Assembly (NCBI GenBank): GCA_009731375.1
Contig: BJOX01000007.1
Coordinates: 244,333 to 308,332 of the forward strand
Direction of reading: 5' to 3'
Length of the DNA: 64,000 nucleotides
Source of the DNA: Paulinella micropora
Lineage: Eukaryota > Cercozoa > Imbricatea > Euglyphida
Below the pieces are notes generated by a model, which saw only the letters and a list, made by a program, of their open reading frames with translations, was not told the DNA's origin and made no database searches. The position numbers and the translations under genes were made by a program. This document shows, piece by piece, positions 1-12,660 of the stretch (positions are counted from its first letter, which is position 1; the number at the start of each line of letters is the position of its first letter).

Positions 1-215
1 CCCCCCCCCCCCCCCCTCTCTCTCCCTCTCTCTTTCAACCTGCGGCGGAGAGAGAAAGAGATTTTTCTCTACAACAATGACCACACATTATTCTACATAC
101 ATACTCTCTATCTATCGCCCCCCCCCCCCTCTCTCCCTACCTGAGGCAGAGTGAGAGATTTCTCTCTACAACAATAACCTAACGCTCTCCTACATGGCCT
201 GTGTTTATATTCCAC
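1..215. repeat. Duplicated leader before a GATA array
   Basis: A poly-C/CT tract is followed by two diverged copies of one short segment, near 37-84 and 139-180. Both run ACCTG-GGC-GAG, then TTCTCTACAACAAT. A poly-C run also separates the copies. No coding signal is seen. Confidence 0.6.
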
Positions 216-1487
<1,272 letters not shown>

Positions 1488-2025
1488 GAGATATCGACTA
1501 ATGTCAGAAAAAAGGAGCTTCTGATTTCATCAACCAAGGAAGTCTGTGGGTAAAGTATTAACCCGATGCCCAGCAAAGCCGTGATGTTTGCACGGAAGGG
1601 ACTGATACAGGCGATACCAAAGCTCCCTAGTACCAGGCGGGGCCAGGGCTGGTTCCATAAGCGCCCCTTGCAGAACGAGCTCCCACCTTCATTACAGAGG
1701 GCCCAGTAAGCAGATGGAGTTTCGAGACTGTTCGACAGTCTAGCGTAAACCGACAGAGCACTGTGGGTTTATTCCGGGCTCAACAAGCGAGAAATGGCAC
1801 CCTGAGGGAACAGGATTGTGCTTCCCGTCGCTATTTCGGCATGTGACTTATAGGCGTATGGCTAGGCACACATAAGGCACCCCGCCACGGGCCCAGCACA
1901 CCCACACCATCCCCTAATTCTCTGTCTGTCGACAGATGGCACCCATTTTCAAAAAACCAAGCCCAAGGGAGGGTCAGTGACGCCTCAAGTGGCCTTGGTT
2001 CACTCCGTGGAGTAAGTGATGAGAA

Positions 2026-2030
<5 letters not shown>
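1488..2030. repeat. Dispersed repeat and single-copy spacer
   Basis: About 540 bases of non-simple sequence lie between two GATA arrays. The first ~95 bases (GGAGCTTCTGATTT ... AAGTATTAACCCGATG) recur at 46193-46285, where the copy again abuts GATA repeats. This fits a fragment of an interspersed element carrying a GATA tail. No credible reading frame is seen. Confidence 0.55.
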
Positions 2031-2120
<90 letters not shown>

Positions 2121-2167
2121 GATAGATAGATGGATAGATAAATAGATGGATGGATGGATAGATAGAG

Positions 2168-2217
<50 letters not shown>

Positions 2218-2220
2218 GTA
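2029..2220. repeat. (GATA)n array
   Basis: Nearly uninterrupted GATA repeats with scattered GATG and AATA variants. Confidence 0.95.
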
Positions 2221-2375
2221 TGCATGCATGTAAGTATAAATGTATGTTTGTATGCAGTTAGATGGATAGATAGATACTGTACCCAGGTGGCAATCACTAC
2301 TACAGTAAGAACGGCGGACGTAATTAGCTACATACCAAAACATACATACAAGCATAACGGTTATGAAAGGGGCAA

Positions 2376-3080
2376 AATGGCAGTAGCTGGGTGCATATTG
2401 GCAATAGCCAGGCAAGAAACGGACGAAAAAGGCAGTAGATGAGGACATGTTTGGCAATAGCATGACAAGAAATGGACAAACAGGTAGTAGATGGGGACAT
2501 ATTGGCAATAGCAAGGCTATCGACGGACGAAAAAAGTTAGTAGATAGGGACATATTGGCAATAGCATGGTAAGAAATGGACGAAAAAGGCAGTAGATGGG
2601 ACATATTGGCAATAGCATGGCAAGAAATGGACAAAATGGCAGTTGATGGGGACATATTGGCAAGGACATGATAAGAAATGGACAAAAAGGCAGTAGATGG
2701 GGACATAATGGTAATGGCATGACAAGAAATGGACAAAAATGCAGTAGATGGGGACATACTGGCAATAGCAAGGCTATTGACGGACGAAAAAAGGCAGTAG
2801 ATAGGGACATATTGGCAATAGCATGGTAAGAAATGGACAAAAAGGCAGTAGATGGGACATATTGGCAATAGCCGGGCAAGAAACAGACAAAAAAGGCAGT
2901 AGGTCGAGACATATTGGCAATAGCAAGGCTATCGACGGACAAAAAAGGCAGTAGATAGGGACATATTGGCAATAGCCAGGCAAGAAACGGACGAAAAAGG
3001 CAGTAGATGGGGACATATTGGCAATATCAATGCGATTGGTGGACAAAAAAGGCAGTAGATAGGACATAATGGCAAATGCA
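2376..3080. repeat. ~55-60 bp minisatellite
   Basis: About a dozen imperfect tandem copies carry the blocks GGCAGTAGATGGGGACATA, TTGGCAATAGCA and AAGAAATGGACAAAA. All reverse frames give repetitive 'PFLSISCHAIANMS'-like products, so they are not genes. A shorter relative fills 4791-5020 and 5268-5790. Confidence 0.9.
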
Positions 3081-3120
3081 AAAATTGATAACTAGCGCTA
3101 CAAACACAGCGCAGGTGATT

Positions 3121-3137
3121 ACTACTACATACATACA

Positions 3138-3170
<33 letters not shown>

Positions 3171-3504
3171 GCATGCATGCATACATACATACATACATAC
3201 ATGCATACATGCATGTACATTTACACACATATATACATACATGCATACATACATACATACATTCATACGTACATACATACATACATACGTACATACGTAC
3301 ATGCATGCATGCATGCATACATATATACATACATACATACATGCATACATACATACATACATACATACATACATACATGCATACATACATACATACATGC
3401 ATACATACATACATACATACATACAAACATACATACACACATCCATGCATACATACATACATACATACATACATACATACATACATTCATGCATACATAC
3501 ATAC

Positions 3505-3537
<33 letters not shown>

Positions 3538-3600
3538 CATACATACAATACATACATACAATACATACATACATACATACATACATACATACATACAAGG
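3121..3600. repeat. (ACAT)n array
   Basis: ACAT/GCAT tetranucleotide repeats. Open frames on both strands (poly-HTYI and poly-CMYV) are repeat artefacts. Confidence 0.95.
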
Positions 3601-3663
3601 GAGTAATGTAGACGTAAGTGTGTCTTCTCGGGAGGCGTAGTAACGGCTACTACCAATTGCGCG

Positions 3664-4070
3664 CAAAACGCACGTGGCCGGCCTAACGCAAATAAATATA
3701 ATTAATACGATAGATACGTGGCCGGCCTAACGCAAATAAAATAGAATAAATACGATAGGCACGTGGCCGGCCTAACGCAAATAAAATAGAATAAATACGA
3801 TAGGCACGTGGCCGGCCTAACGCACATAAAGTAGAATAAATCCAAGACGCACGTGGTCGGCCTAACGCAAATAAAATAGAATAAATACAATACGCACGTG
3901 GCCGGCATAACACAAATAATACAATAAATACGATACGCACGTGGCCGGCCTAACGCAAATAAAATAGAATAAATGCAATACGCACGTGACCGGCCTATCG
4001 CAAATGAAATGTAATAAATACAACTAGGCGGAAAACGCACGTGGTCGGTCTAACGCAAATAAATATAATA
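3664..4070. repeat. ~45 bp minisatellite with CACGTGGCCGGCC core
   Basis: About eight tandem copies of a ~45 bp unit. Each carries a CACGTG palindrome directly followed by GGCCGGCC (or a close variant), then TAACGCAAATAAAATAGAAT. A CACGTG site therefore recurs about every 45 bases. Confidence 0.9.
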
Positions 4071-4109
4071 GCTACCATGAATACAATACAATAAAATCAT
4101 CTAGGTAAA

Positions 4110-4630
4110 CGATAAAAAAATAAATAAATAATAATAATAATAATACTATATCTGAGGCGTACTGATGCAGCTAATGGCATATCCTCAACGGACATAAGCC
4201 TCCAATACCCTTGTTCGAGGTCCTCCACCCCCCCGTGTCAGTCTCTCGCCTGATGATCGGGGCCACCGATGGAGCTCCTGAGGGCAAGACTGCACTAAGC
4301 CGAGGTTATTCCGCAGTCCCAGCAACCTCTTGCAAGACGTCACCGAATGTGCAAGTGCATACACCAAGCGCGGTTGCTAGAGCTGCCTCGAAACCCCACC
4401 CATAACAATCTGGTGTCTGCTGGGTCCTGGGCTATCAACCAGCATATGCGGAGTTTAAGATCTTTTACGCGCGCAACGACCCTCCTCCCCAGCATCTACC
4501 ACCAAAGGGTTTTGAGTTGCCGTCACAGTTTAACGCCTTGAGGCCATTGGGCTGGAACTCTGTTTAGCAAGTGTGACTAGGTTTTTTCATCGGGATTTCC
4601 CTCAAATATCTCACAGTCAACACTCCAAGA
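4110..4630 (-). mobile_element. Fragment of a retroposon-like dispersed repeat
   Basis: Non-simple sequence between two AAT microsatellites. Its left end (CTATATCTGAGGCGTACTGA, then TGCAGCTAATGGCA, from 4147) recurs at 17909-17943, again directly against AAT repeats. Read on the minus strand this looks like the 3' end of a LINE or SINE with an (ATT)n tail. No reverse transcriptase is visible, so the class is unresolved. Confidence 0.4.
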
Positions 4631-4762
<132 letters not shown>

Positions 4763-4790
4763 GGAAACGAAAAATAAAAGGAAATGGTTA

Positions 4791-5800
4791 GGATAAAAAA
4801 GGCAGTAGTGAGGACAAGAAAGGCGATAGCGAGGATAAGAAAGGCAATAGCGAGGACAAAAAAGGCAATACAGAGGGCGAACAAGACAACGGTGATGGAA
4901 AAAAGGCAACGATGAGGGAAAAATGCAATGGTGAGGGAAAAGGGCAATGGTGAGGGGGGCAAAGGCTATGGTGAGGGGAAAAGGCAATAGTGAGAGGGGG
5001 AAAAGGCACTTGTGAGGGCATAACTTGTACTTGTTACGTTTTCAACTGCTGTTAAGGGTGCACTTGGGTTTGTGGCAACACTGTGGCTGATTTGGCTGAA
5101 ATTAAAAAAAAATCCGGAAATATATCCATATTATGGCAGGTTTTTAGCTATATCAATGCCAATTCAAGGTGAAGACTCACGAAGTTTCAATTACGAAGTT
5201 TCAATTGGCATTTGGATAGACAAAAGTGAATTTAGCCGCAAATATTCCCACAAAATTTGGTGTACAGGCAATTACAAAAGGCAATAGTGAGGGAAAAGAG
5301 GCAATGGTGAGGGGAACAAAGGCAATGGTGAGGGAAAAGAGGCAATGGCGAGGGGCAAAAGGGCAACGAGGAAAAAAAAACGAGAAAAGGCAAAGGAGAG
5401 GGGGAAAAGGTAATAGTGAGGGAAAAAAGGCAATGGTGAGGGGAAAATAGGCAACGGTAAGGGACAAAAAGCAAGGTGCGGGCAAAAATATGAAAAAGGC
5501 AATAGCGAGGACAAGAGAGGCAATGGGACGAAAAAAGCCGTAGTGAGGACGAAAAAGGAATTGATATGGACAAAAAGGCAGTAGTGAGGCAGTAGGTAGG
5601 GGGAAACGGCAGTAGTGAGGAAGTAGATGGACAAAGAGGCAGCAGTGAGGTAGTAGATAGGGCGAAAAGGCAGTACTGAGGAAGTAGAAGGGCAAAAAGG
5701 CAGTAGTGAGGCAGTAGATGGGCAAAAGGCAGTAGTGAGCCGGTAGATGTGACAAAAAAGGCAGTAGTGAGGCAGTAGCAGGACACAAGGAACTTGATCT
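4791..5800. repeat. GGCAATAGTGAGG-type minisatellite in two blocks
   Basis: Short ~20-25 bp units (AAAAGGCAATAGTGAGGG and variants with GGCAGTAGTGAGG) occupy 4791-5020 and 5268-5790. About 240 bases of AT-rich single-copy DNA separate them, in which I see no gene. The core is shared with the 2376-3080 minisatellite, so the two probably have a common origin. Confidence 0.8.
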
Positions 5801-5818
5801 GTTCGTCGTCCCATTTAT

Positions 5819-5828
5819 NNNNNNNNNN
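5819..5828. other. Assembly gap (10 N)
   Basis: Ten Ns after the minisatellite. Sequence to about 6000 is single-copy with no gene seen. Confidence 0.99.
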
Positions 5829-5999
5829 AAACTGCATATGCGGCGCGCCAAATTTGACATGTTTTGCGGGCTCGCCGGCCCGACCCGGCTAGCCGCATAA
5901 TATACATTATTTTTGTTAATACCTGGGCAAGAAAATACGATTGACTTCCCAACTATGTTATCTAAGGGATTCAACAATGAATCCACGTACACCCATAAA

Positions 6000-6374
6000 G
6001 AAGATAGGTAAATAGATGTATAGGTAGACAGATAGGTAGATACGAAGATAGATGAAATAAATGAGTAAACAAATCAATGAACAAATGAACAAATGAATTA
6101 ATGAATGAGTAAGTAAGTAAGTAAGTAAGTAAGTGAGTAAGTGAGTAAGTGAGTAAGTGAGTAAGTGAGTAAGTGAGTAAGTAAGTAAGTAAGTAAGTAA
6201 GTGAGTAAGTAAGTCAGTACGTGAGTAAGTGAGTAAGTGAATAAGTGAGTAAGTGAGTAAGTATGTACATATGTACGTATGTAAGTGAGTAAGTGAGTAA
6301 GTAAGAAGTAAGTGAGTAAGTGAGTAAGTGAGTAAGTGAGTAAGTGAATGAGTAAGTAAATGAGTAAGTAAATG

Positions 6375-6413
<39 letters not shown>

Positions 6414-6465
6414 GAGTAAAGAGAGAGTGAGTAAGTGAGCAAGTGAGTAAGTATGTAAGTAAGTG

Positions 6466-6496
<31 letters not shown>

Positions 6497-6771
6497 GGGT
6501 AAGTAAGTAAGTGAGTAAGTAAGTAAGTAAGTAAGAAAGTAAGAAAGTAAGTAAGTGAATAAGTAAGTAAGTAACTAAGTAAGTAGGTAAGTAAGTAAAG
6601 TAAGTAAAGTAAGTAAGTAAGTAAGTAAATATGTAAGTATGTAAGTATGTAAGTAAGTAAGTAAGTAAGTAAGTGAGTAAGTAAGTAAGTGAGTAAGTAT
6701 GTAAGTAGGTACGTGAGTAAGTGAGTAAGTATGTAAGTATGTAAGTATGTAAGTATGTAAGTATGTAAGTG

Positions 6772-6815
<44 letters not shown>

Positions 6816-6859
6816 TGTAATTAAATGTTAACAAGCAAGAGATCCAGAGAGAGAGAGAT

Positions 6860-6894
<35 letters not shown>

Positions 6895-7096
6895 TATAAA
6901 TAGATAAATAGATAGGTAGGTAGGCCGATAGATAGCTAGCTAGATAGATAGATAGATAGATAGACAGATAGATAGATAGATAGATAGCTACATAGCTAGC
7001 TAGGTAGATAGATAGATAGATACATAAATATGTAGATAGATAGATAGGTAGATAGATAGATAGCTAGCTAGATAGATTTAGATAGATATAGATAGA
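6000..7096. repeat. (GATA)n and (AAGT)n arrays
   Basis: AAGT/GAGT repeats from about 6100 to 6820 are flanked by GATA-type repeats with GCTAGCTAG variants. Poly-LTYL frames are artefacts. A 14-bp inverted repeat (5844-5857 and 7108-7121) brackets the block. Confidence 0.9.
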
Positions 7097-7253
7097 GAAA
7101 AAACACTTCAAATTTGGCGCGAAAGCCGCACATGTAGTTTTATCGGTAACCTGACCAGGTTTTGTGGAGGTGACCGATAAAGATATCTACCTGATCTATT
7201 CTATGTGTATCACCTCACGTTATATTTAATATATCACTACGTTACCAGAGAGG

Positions 7254-7767
7254 NNNNNNNNNNNNNNNNNNNNNNNNNNNNNNNNNNNNNNNNNNNNNNN
7301 NNNNNNNNNNNNNNNNNNNNNNNNNNNNNNNNNNNNNNNNNNNNNNNNNNNNNNNNNNNNNNNNNNNNNNNNNNNNNNNNNNNNNNNNNNNNNNNNNNNN
7401 NNNNNNNNNNNNNNNNNNNNNNNNNNNNNNNNNNNNNNNNNNNNNNNNNNNNNNNNNNNNNNNNNNNNNNNNNNNNNNNNNNNNNNNNNNNNNNNNNNNN
7501 NNNNNNNNNNNNNNNNNNNNNNNNNNNNNNNNNNNNNNNNNNNNNNNNNNNNNNNNNNNNNNNNNNNNNNNNNNNNNNNNNNNNNNNNNNNNNNNNNNNN
7601 NNNNNNNNNNNNNNNNNNNNNNNNNNNNNNNNNNNNNNNNNNNNNNNNNNNNNNNNNNNNNNNNNNNNNNNNNNNNNNNNNNNNNNNNNNNNNNNNNNNN
7701 NNNNNNNNNNNNNNNNNNNNNNNNNNNNNNNNNNNNNNNNNNNNNNNNNNNNNNNNNNNNNNNNNNN
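7254..7767. other. Assembly gap
   Basis: Run of Ns, followed on the right by poly-C and (AC)n. Confidence 0.99.
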
Positions 7768-7798
<31 letters not shown>

Positions 7799-7799
7799 A

Positions 7800-8130
7800 C
7801 TTCGCAGGTGTAACAGTCATGTATAAACCGAGCAAAAATAACGTATACATGCATATTATTTCACGTGAATTAGATGATTTTTGCTCGTAGATTCCGTGCA
7901 AATTTGGCGAAAGTTAATTTAAACAATTTGATAGTCCTGGCGGGAGCGATTTACCGTGTTTTCCGGAGAGGTCCCCACCTCGCAGGTGTAAGGGTCGTGT
8001 GACAACCGAGCGAAAGGAACGTATACATGCATATTATTTCACGTGAAGTAGATGATTTTTGCCCGTAGATTCCGTGCAACTTTGGCGAAAGTTAATTTAA
8101 ACAATTCGATAGTCCTGGTGGCAGCGACGA
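7800..8130. repeat. ~180 bp tandem duplication upstream of the copia-like gag
   Basis: Two diverged copies, near 7801-7950 and 7980-8130. Both run from TCGCAGGTGTAA through AACGTATACATGCATATTAT, GGCGAAAGTTAATTTAAACA and GATAGTCCTGG. The position just 5' of a retrotransposon gag suggests LTR or leader sequence, but no matching 3' LTR is visible, so this stays tentative. Sequence from 8130 to 8380 shows no gene. Confidence 0.5.
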
Positions 8131-8380
8131 GAAGTTTCTATTTCTTAAGTCCAACAAACAACGACTTCAAACGCTTCGATCTCAGTCAATATTTGCATCT
8201 ACAACCTGTGTTATGACTCATTAGATAGCTCTTGATGAAAGCTTTCAAATGAGCCACTACACAAGCCGCAAAAATCAGAACCGGCTGAGAACGAAACGTT
8301 TGAAGTCATTGCTGATTGTTGTTAAGGACAAATTACTTCTCTATTGTTGACGCTAGTGTACTTGCTAGCAAAAGGAGAGG

Positions 8381-8845
8381 GTGTTCAATATCATCTATGA
8401 CATGCTCGGGGGTGAAGCGAAGAGCCTAGTGCGTGACTTAGCTGATCCGGAGAAGCTGACCTTTGGCCAAAACCCTAAAGCACTGTGGGACAGACTGCTA
8501 GCCAGGTACAAGAAAGCCGACCCCTCTGATGTTCAGGGCAAGGTGAAGGAACTGAATGACTTCCTCTTTACGAGTAACGTCGGTCAGTGTGTAGACTTGA
8601 ACGCTAGGAGAGACTGGTTGGCTGATTATGGCCAAGCCCCAACCGATGACCGGATGCAACAAATAGTGAAGGATGCGTTAGTGGGCCCAAAGCAATCTGA
8701 CTCTAGGGTGAAGAAAGCTTGGCAAGTCTGGGTTGAAATGGCTGAACTGAACCGTAAGCAGTTCAAGTGGGACTTTGCCTCCTGGTGGAGGTTCGTGCAC
8801 GATCGTGCCCTGGAGCTAGACAAGAAGTGTGACCGGCCGAAGTGA
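8381..8845 (+). pseudogene. Copia-like Gag capsid region (broken)
   Basis: This would be the particle-forming part of a Ty1/copia-type retrotransposon. The frame opens with a GTG and probably began further upstream. Phrases such as ALWDRLLARYKKAD are typical of the UBN2/gag capsid fold, which is a family-level resemblance only. The frame ends in TGA at 8843-8845, and the zinc-finger part continues in another frame from 8842, implying a frameshift. Both lie in one degraded plus-strand copy running to about 11530. Confidence 0.55.
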
Positions 8846-9270
8846 CTAGTTGCACAGAGAAAGGTTTGGCAGCTCGCAAGGCCGGAAAAGGGAAACCCAA
8901 GGACGAGTGCTGGCTCTTCAGCAAGGAAGGCAAATGCACTCGTGGGGCCTCCTGCCGCTACCTCCATGTCGGAGGGAAGGTGAGAGGGGTGTGTTTCTTG
9001 TGGGACAAACAGGGGGAGTGTAGATGGGCCGACAAATGTATGTTTAAGCATGACCCCACTTAAGTCAAGAAGACCCCTCCCAAACCGGCAGACACCCCCA
9101 AGGGGGAGAAAAGCAAGAAGAGCGAGAAGAGCAAGGGTCCAAAGTGCTTTAACTGCTTTGAAAGGGGGCACATCGCCGGGAAGTGCAGCAAGAAGTGCCG
9201 GTTCAATGTGCGGGGACAAGCACAAGTTGAGCAAGTGCCCGGACAAAAGCCGAAAGGAGAAGGGCGAGGC
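8842..9270 (+). pseudogene. Gag nucleic-acid-binding region: two CCCH fingers and CCHC knuckles (broken)
   Basis: In order it shows two CCCH-type fingers (first C-x7-C-x5-C-x3-H in the segment beginning CWLFSKEGKC; second beginning CFLWDKQGEC), an in-frame TAA at 9061-9063, and a retroviral-type CCHC knuckle (CFNCFERGHIAGKC) in the same frame. A second, less regular knuckle (CGDKHKLSKC) lies in another frame near 9212. CCCH fingers inside a Gag are unusual. At least one nonsense codon and one frameshift make this copy non-functional. Confidence 0.65.
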
Positions 9271-9651
9271 AGCAAAAGGGAGTGATAGCGATGACTCCGA
9301 GGATGAGGATCCGGGCGTAGCCTTAGCTCAAATGGTAAAGTTCCTAACCGGCAAGTCGAAAGACAAAGCCCTCATGGCTAAACCCGGGGGTGCCAACCTT
9401 CCCAAGCCGATCATACCACCGGAGGACGAGAACAGTCTTGAGATCTTGCTTGAGGATGATGCAGACATAAATAAGATGAATGAGGGGCGATGCCATGGAG
9501 TAGCGGAAGGAAAGCGCCGGTGCGTAGCCCGGTTGAAGGACCTTGAGTCTCCCTTCAACAGCCTTAGGATTAAGGCAGCCACTCTCATCGATAGCAACCA
9601 TTGCGTTGAGCATCAGTACCAGCGAGCCAAGCAAGAGAGAGAGAGAATGCC

Positions 9652-10851
9652 TTGCGCCGGTGGGCAGCCGACATAGCACGAAGGGATCATCTGGCTCTAA
9701 TGTGCGAGATGGGAGAACGGGGGTTAGAAGCCCAAATCAAAAGTGGGAGTCATCCCCTAATGGTTGAGGCTATAGTAAGACACGAAGCCGCGAAGCGGGG
9801 TATCCCGTGGAACCGGTCCCTCTTGCCCATCATCCACTATGCAAAGCCCCGAATCAGAGGTGGGGTATCCCCCCCTCATCATATGTACATCAGAGGTGGG
9901 GTATCCCCCCCTCGTGGGGGAGTTGTGCCCCCGCCCGTAGCATCGGTGCCGGTACGCGCTCAAGAGGTGAAGGGTACTCTTCTCCGTCCGGTAGCACCCA
10001 ACCCCCGTGGAGAGAGTAAGGGTAGACCTAGCGGGGCGAGCGGGCCGTCAGCGGTACCTGCCCCGAAGGTTGAGATTGGTTCAAAGGCCGAACCGGCTGA
10101 GGCTGGTAGTGGTATCATGAGCCAAAACCTGAAATCTTTACTCAAAGCAAAAAGGGAAAAGGTAGTACTACATGGGGTGAAGGTGAGGCCCGGCCCGGAG
10201 GACTACCAACCCGATGGTTTGGCGGACGTGGAAGATGAGCCCCCGGAGATGCAGCCCGATGCCGATCCTTCCTCGGAATCCGACGGGGAAGGGGAGCGTG
10301 AAGGTGAAGAGTCCCCGGCTAGAGATGGAGACGTGGGTAGAGCTCCGGCAAGGGTGCCGTCCCCCATAGGTCCTGACCCTAGTGTTGATGCCAAACCCGG
10401 TGGTGGGGATGCTACCACCGGGACCGATAGCAATCCGGTGACTACGCCCTCCACCAGCCCAAGCAATAGGCGTAGGTCAGTGGGCGCTCGTGCGTTTGGC
10501 TTCCTTGAGACGGTCCTTGCCTCCGTGAGTGGGATGCCCTGGTTTACGTCCCATGCTAAGACGGTACCCCCTGCAGACCGAAAGGTGACTTCCCTGTTAC
10601 CCACTACTACTAGTACCGGTCCGTCTACGGCCCTCTCAACCTTAACTGAGCCTGATAGTCCTACCCGACTAGGTACCGGAGAGCGGGAGAGTCGACTCCG
10701 AGCCGTGGCAGAGCAGCAAGAGAAGATGTGCCGGTTGCATCGTCCGGCGTTGAGCGGTGAGGAAGAAAAAGATGAAGCTGACTTCCGGAACAGGTGGGGA
10801 GAATGGACTAGCTGTTGTACGACTGGGCGCAGGGGAGTGAGTATCCCATGA
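9652..10851 (+). pseudogene. Proline/serine-rich linker of the copia-like polyprotein
   Basis: A 399-codon frame rich in Pro, Ser, Gly and acidic residues, with an internal short repeat (RGGVSPP twice, near 9858 and 9898) and an acidic stretch (SESDGEGEREGEES). No domain is recognised. Its position between the Gag fingers and the protease suggests a low-complexity spacer of the same element. Confidence 0.45.
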
Positions 10852-10950
10852 ACAAGCCTAGATGGCCGAGACATTGGGCCGTAGAAGGAAGTAGCAAATA
10901 GTGCCGTCGGGTTTCAACCTCGTACTAAGCCGTTCAGAGTCCGAGAAAGG

Positions 10951-11500
10951 GTGGTAGGCGGTGAGAGCGTACTAGAGAAGGAATACGCAAGTTTGCCGGA
11001 AGCCGAGGGAGAAGCTGAACCGGTTGACGACCTAGTTTGTTTCATGACCGAACGCGGATGGATGGCTAAGGGGATCCGGCTAGCAGAACAAGCCCTCCTA
11101 GGACGGAGTGCGGACAAAGACCCCATGTTCGATTCGGGAGCTACGTTGCACTTTGTGCCGGCCGGAGCTGAACAAGGCTTATTCAACATTCAGCGAGGGA
11201 TGAAACGAGTAGATACGGTCAACGGGGAGACCACCGTGACTAAGAAGGGCTCATTAGACATGACGACCGTGAACGAAAAGGGGAAAAGAACAGGTTACAT
11301 CTTGGTAGTGTGTGGCTTTGCCCCAACATAGATGAAACCTTTGTCTCCGGGCCTCAGTTAGCTAAGGAAGGTTACAGTGTAGTTCTCAACAAGAAGGGAG
11401 AGGGATACATCACTAAGGCCCAGATACCGGACATTTCCCCAGAGCTTAAGGTCGGGGTCCACCGACCAAGAGCTAGCTGCGGATAAGATTGAGGCTAGAG
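10951..11500 (+). pseudogene. Copia-like aspartic protease region
   Basis: The motif MFDSGATLHF (near 11125) matches the D-S/T-G-A active site of copia-type retropepsins, which cleave the Gag-Pol polyprotein. The region continues after a TAG at 11329 with phrases such as FVSGPQLAKEGYSVVL, as in the protease/pre-integrase part of copia elements. Integrase core, reverse transcriptase and RNase H do not follow on this strand. The element stops near 11530, where an inverted fragment begins. Confidence 0.7.
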
Positions 11501-11539
11501 CTTTCTTTGGAAAGGAGATGGCTAATGTCACGGAGTCGG

Positions 11540-11779
11540 CTAGTGAACAACTTCATCAGAAGTTTTGCGTAGGCACCCGGACTTGTCGAACGCCACAGCT
11601 TCGAACTTCCCTACCTGTGTCAACTGGTTGCTTGCCGGGTGGTTCACTTTTCCCCCTTTGGCGGCTGGGCACTCCTTACACTCTTTTACCGCTTGCTCAT
11701 GATTTTTGTCACCCACTATCTTGATCCCGTACGCTTCACTGATGAGGCGCTGCATGCCGCTTCCGGGCTCCCACTCCAC
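11540..11779 (-). pseudogene. Inverted copia pre-integrase fragment
   Basis: The minus frame contains a CKEC pair followed by AAKGGKVNHP and GKFEAVAFD. This is the usual end of the gag_pre-integrase zinc region followed by the first strand of the integrase core. In an intact element it would follow the protease at 10951-11500 in the same direction. Here it is inverted and abuts it, marking a breakpoint near 11500-11540. Confidence 0.55.
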
Positions 11780-11884
11780 TCCTCTTTTCTCTCAATACAC
11801 GGCAGGTGCCACCTGACTAGGAAGGATCATAATATTTCGGCATCCGTATTGAAAGAATCGGCACCAGTCTGGGAAAAATGCATC

Positions 11885-12227
11885 GCCTTGGCACTAGCAT
11901 CCCTCCTCCTCCTCCAGTTCCTCCTCCTCCTCCTCCTTCCCCTCCTCCTCTCGCTCTTCCTCCTCCTCCATCTCCTGCAATGCTATCTCCCTCCTGGAGG
12001 AGAAGGAGGAGGAGGAGGAGGAGAGGGAGGGGAGAAGGAGGAGGAGGAGGAGGAGGACGAGGAGGACGAGGAGGAGGAGGAGGAGGTGAAGAAGAAGAAG
12101 AAGAAGAAGGAGAAGGAGGAGAAGGAGAAGGAGGAGAAGGAGAAGGAGAAGGAGAAGAATAAGAATAAGAAGAAACGGAGAAGAAGAAGAAAAAGAAGAA
12201 GAAGAAGAAGAAGAAGAAGAAGAAGAA

Positions 12228-12258
<31 letters not shown>

Positions 12259-12660
12259 AAGAAGAAGAAGAAGAAGAAGAAGAAGAAGAAGAAAAGAAGA
12301 AGAAAAGAAGAAGAAAAGAAGAAGAAGATAGAGGAGGAGGAGGAGGGGAGGGAGGAGGGGAAGGAGGAGGAAAAGGAGGAGGGAGGTCCCAGGAGGAGGA
12401 GAGGGAGGAGGGGAATGAGGAGGAGGAGGAGAAGGAGGAGGAGAAGGAGGAGAGGAGGAGAAGGAGAAAAAAACAGGAAGAAAGAAAAAAAAGAACCCAG
12501 CAAAAAGACAGCTGCTTGTTCTTGCTCCTTCTGTTCTCCACACTCTTGTTGTTGTTGTTCTTCTTCTTCTTCTTCTTCTTCTTCTTCTTCCTCCTCCTCC
12601 TCCTCCTCCTCTTCTTCTTCTTCTTCTTCTTCTTCTTCTTCTTCACTGCTAGTTCTTCTC
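11885..12660. repeat. Purine/pyrimidine (GAGGAG/GAA/TTC) tract
   Basis: CTC repeats (11890-11970), then GAGGAG and GAA repeats (12000-12460), then TTC/CTC repeats (12560-12650) give strand-asymmetric, self-complementary blocks. The long poly-E, poly-S and poly-R frames here are artefacts, apart from the start of a poly-Glu stretch at the end of the minus-strand gene. Confidence 0.9.

Noticed and set aside
3076-3656. Long frames of HTYI and CMYV repeats on both strands
   Set aside because: Products of the ACAT microsatellite in every register.
7205-7901. Open frames across the 514-base gap
   Set aside because: Almost entirely N. No coding information.
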